Shown: in pieces, positions 63,304 through 64,000 of the stretch
Numbering within the stretch: the stretch's first letter is position 1
Layout: each line of letters opens with the position of its first letter
NCBI RefSeq assembly: GCF_017874215.1
Contig: NZ_JAGGLB010000001.1
Location: forward strand, 496,001 to 560,000
Reading direction: 5' to 3'
DNA length: 64,000 nt
Origin: Paenibacillus eucommiae
GTDB taxonomy: Bacteria > Bacillota > Bacilli > Paenibacillales > NBRC-103111
Position numbers and translations under genes: made by a program
Notes under the pieces: model-generated
Told to the model about the DNA's origin: nothing
Seen by the model: only the letters and a program-made list of their open reading frames with translations
The model's database searches: none

Positions 63304-64000
63304 TTACCCTTTAATAGCACCTAACATAATCCCTTTTACAAAATGTCTCTGCACGAAGGGATACACAATCAGCATCGGAATAAGCGAGCACATAATCATG
63401 GTAGCCTGCAGCTGCCTGCCGGAAAACCGCGATTTTTCTCCCATCTGATAGAGGACTGCGTTGAGATCTTCCACATTGTTCTCGACAATGATTTTGCGCA
63501 GCACCACTTGCAGCACCTGCTTGCTTGTATCCGAAATGTAAATCATACTGTCAAACCAGGCGTTCCAATGATAGACAGCCACCCACATGGCAACAGTCGC
63601 CAGCACAGGCTTCGATAACGGAATAACAATTTTCCAAAAAATAAGGATATAACCGGCGCCATCCATTTTAGCGGATTCTTCCAGGCTCTCCGGGATCGAC
63701 CGAAAAAAGTTTCTCATGATAAACACATTGAAAGCGCCAATCATTCCGGGCAGCACCAGAGCCCAAATCGTATCGTACAGACCCAAATTTTTGATCAGAA
63801 AATAATTCGGTATCAGTCCACCGTTAAACAGCATAGTGATTAAAATAAACGTGGTGAACAGCTTGTTCCAGGGCAGCCCTTCCTTGGACAACGGATAGGC
63901 TGTGAGTGAGGTGAATACAATACTTAGCGAAACACCGAGAATTGTACGCAAGATCGTATTGCCGTAACCAATCCAGAGCAGTTTGTATTGAAGGACAAGC
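63304..64000 (-). CDS. Carbohydrate ABC transporter permease (MalG/LplC-like), N-terminus beyond window
   Basis: The frame is open to the right window edge, so only the last 232 residues or so are seen. About five helices are present. The EAA loop EESAKMDGAGYILIFWKIVIPLSKPVL is intact, and the C-terminus PFVQRHFVKGIMLGAIKG is typical of the LplC/YtcP group. It directly precedes the binding lipoprotein gene (63250). The order permease then binding protein differs from the operon at 9000-14747. A second permease is expected just outside the window. Confidence 0.92.
   Translation of the reverse strand, partial: LVLQYKLLWIGYGNTILRTILGVSLSIVFTSLTAYPLSKEGLPWNKLFTTFILITMLFNGGLIPNYFLIKNLGLYDTIWALVLPGMIGAFNVFIMRNFFRSIPESLEESAKMDGAGYILIFWKIVIPLSKPVLATVAMWVAVYHWNAWFDSMIYISDTSKQVLQVVLRKIIVENNVEDLNAVLYQMGEKSRFSGRQLQATMIMCSLIPMLIVYPFVQRHFVKGIMLGAIKG

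Overview
The window looks like chromosome from a Gram-positive, moderate-GC member of the Paenibacillaceae, most likely Paenibacillus. This is an inference from S-layer-homology (SLH) surface proteins, lipoprotein-type sugar binding proteins with CUT1 permeases but no dedicated ATPase, Bacillus-type ribosome binding sites (AAGGAGG) with frequent GTG/TTG starts, a preQ1-I riboswitch, a Fur box and a type I-C CRISPR repeat. No rRNA or tRNA gene was seen.

Layout. 1-7200 (all minus): an AraC regulator followed by two large glycosidase-like enzymes (one a GH78 alpha-L-rhamnosidase) and a secreted glycosidase-like protein cut by the window edge. 7331-7800: a dispersed, hairpin-rich repeat. 8126-8941: queuosine-precursor transporter yhhQ under a preQ1-I riboswitch. 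9000-14747: a sugar-uptake operon (binding lipoprotein, two permeases, GHL6-type glycosidase). 14748-15825: long intergenic region with a family of short interspersed repeats. 15826-24433: a six-gene operon of ABC ATPase, ABC permease fused to an M1-like extracellular domain, RND pump, ECF sigma factor, membrane protein placed like an anti-sigma factor, and a second ABC ATPase. 24575-28010: sugar isomerase, chemoreceptor, small DUF3886 protein.

28069-32816 is a scarred region. It holds a decayed type I-C CRISPR-Cas locus (one spacer, frameshifted cas2, the last codons of cas1), a second orphan CRISPR leader 4.3 kb away fused to a LuxR-gene fragment, a deleted MarR gene, a transglutaminase-like protein and an ABC-F protein. 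The ABC-F gene is preceded by an unannotated 47-codon leader ORF and a terminator, the arrangement of an antibiotic-sensing attenuator. 32931-45174: a kinase-like/AAA/GAF/LuxR regulator, plsY of different base composition, a Fur-box-linked ferredoxin/flavodoxin-NADP reductase, a heterodimeric ABC exporter and a diguanylate cyclase.

45386-61598 is dominated by surface and carbohydrate-related proteins: a 2299-residue SLH protein, a beta-propeller SLH protein, a Tat-exported beta-helix protein and a TIM-barrel glycosidase. Between them lies a second copy of the dispersed repeat carrying a 109-bp MITE-like insertion with a clean 4-bp target duplication; the first copy at 7331-7800 serves as the empty site. 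61646-64000 starts another sugar-uptake operon (binding lipoprotein; permease cut by the window edge). Overall the window reads as a polysaccharide-degrading soil bacterium with several uptake/hydrolysis loci, a decorated cell surface, and a patch of decayed defence DNA.
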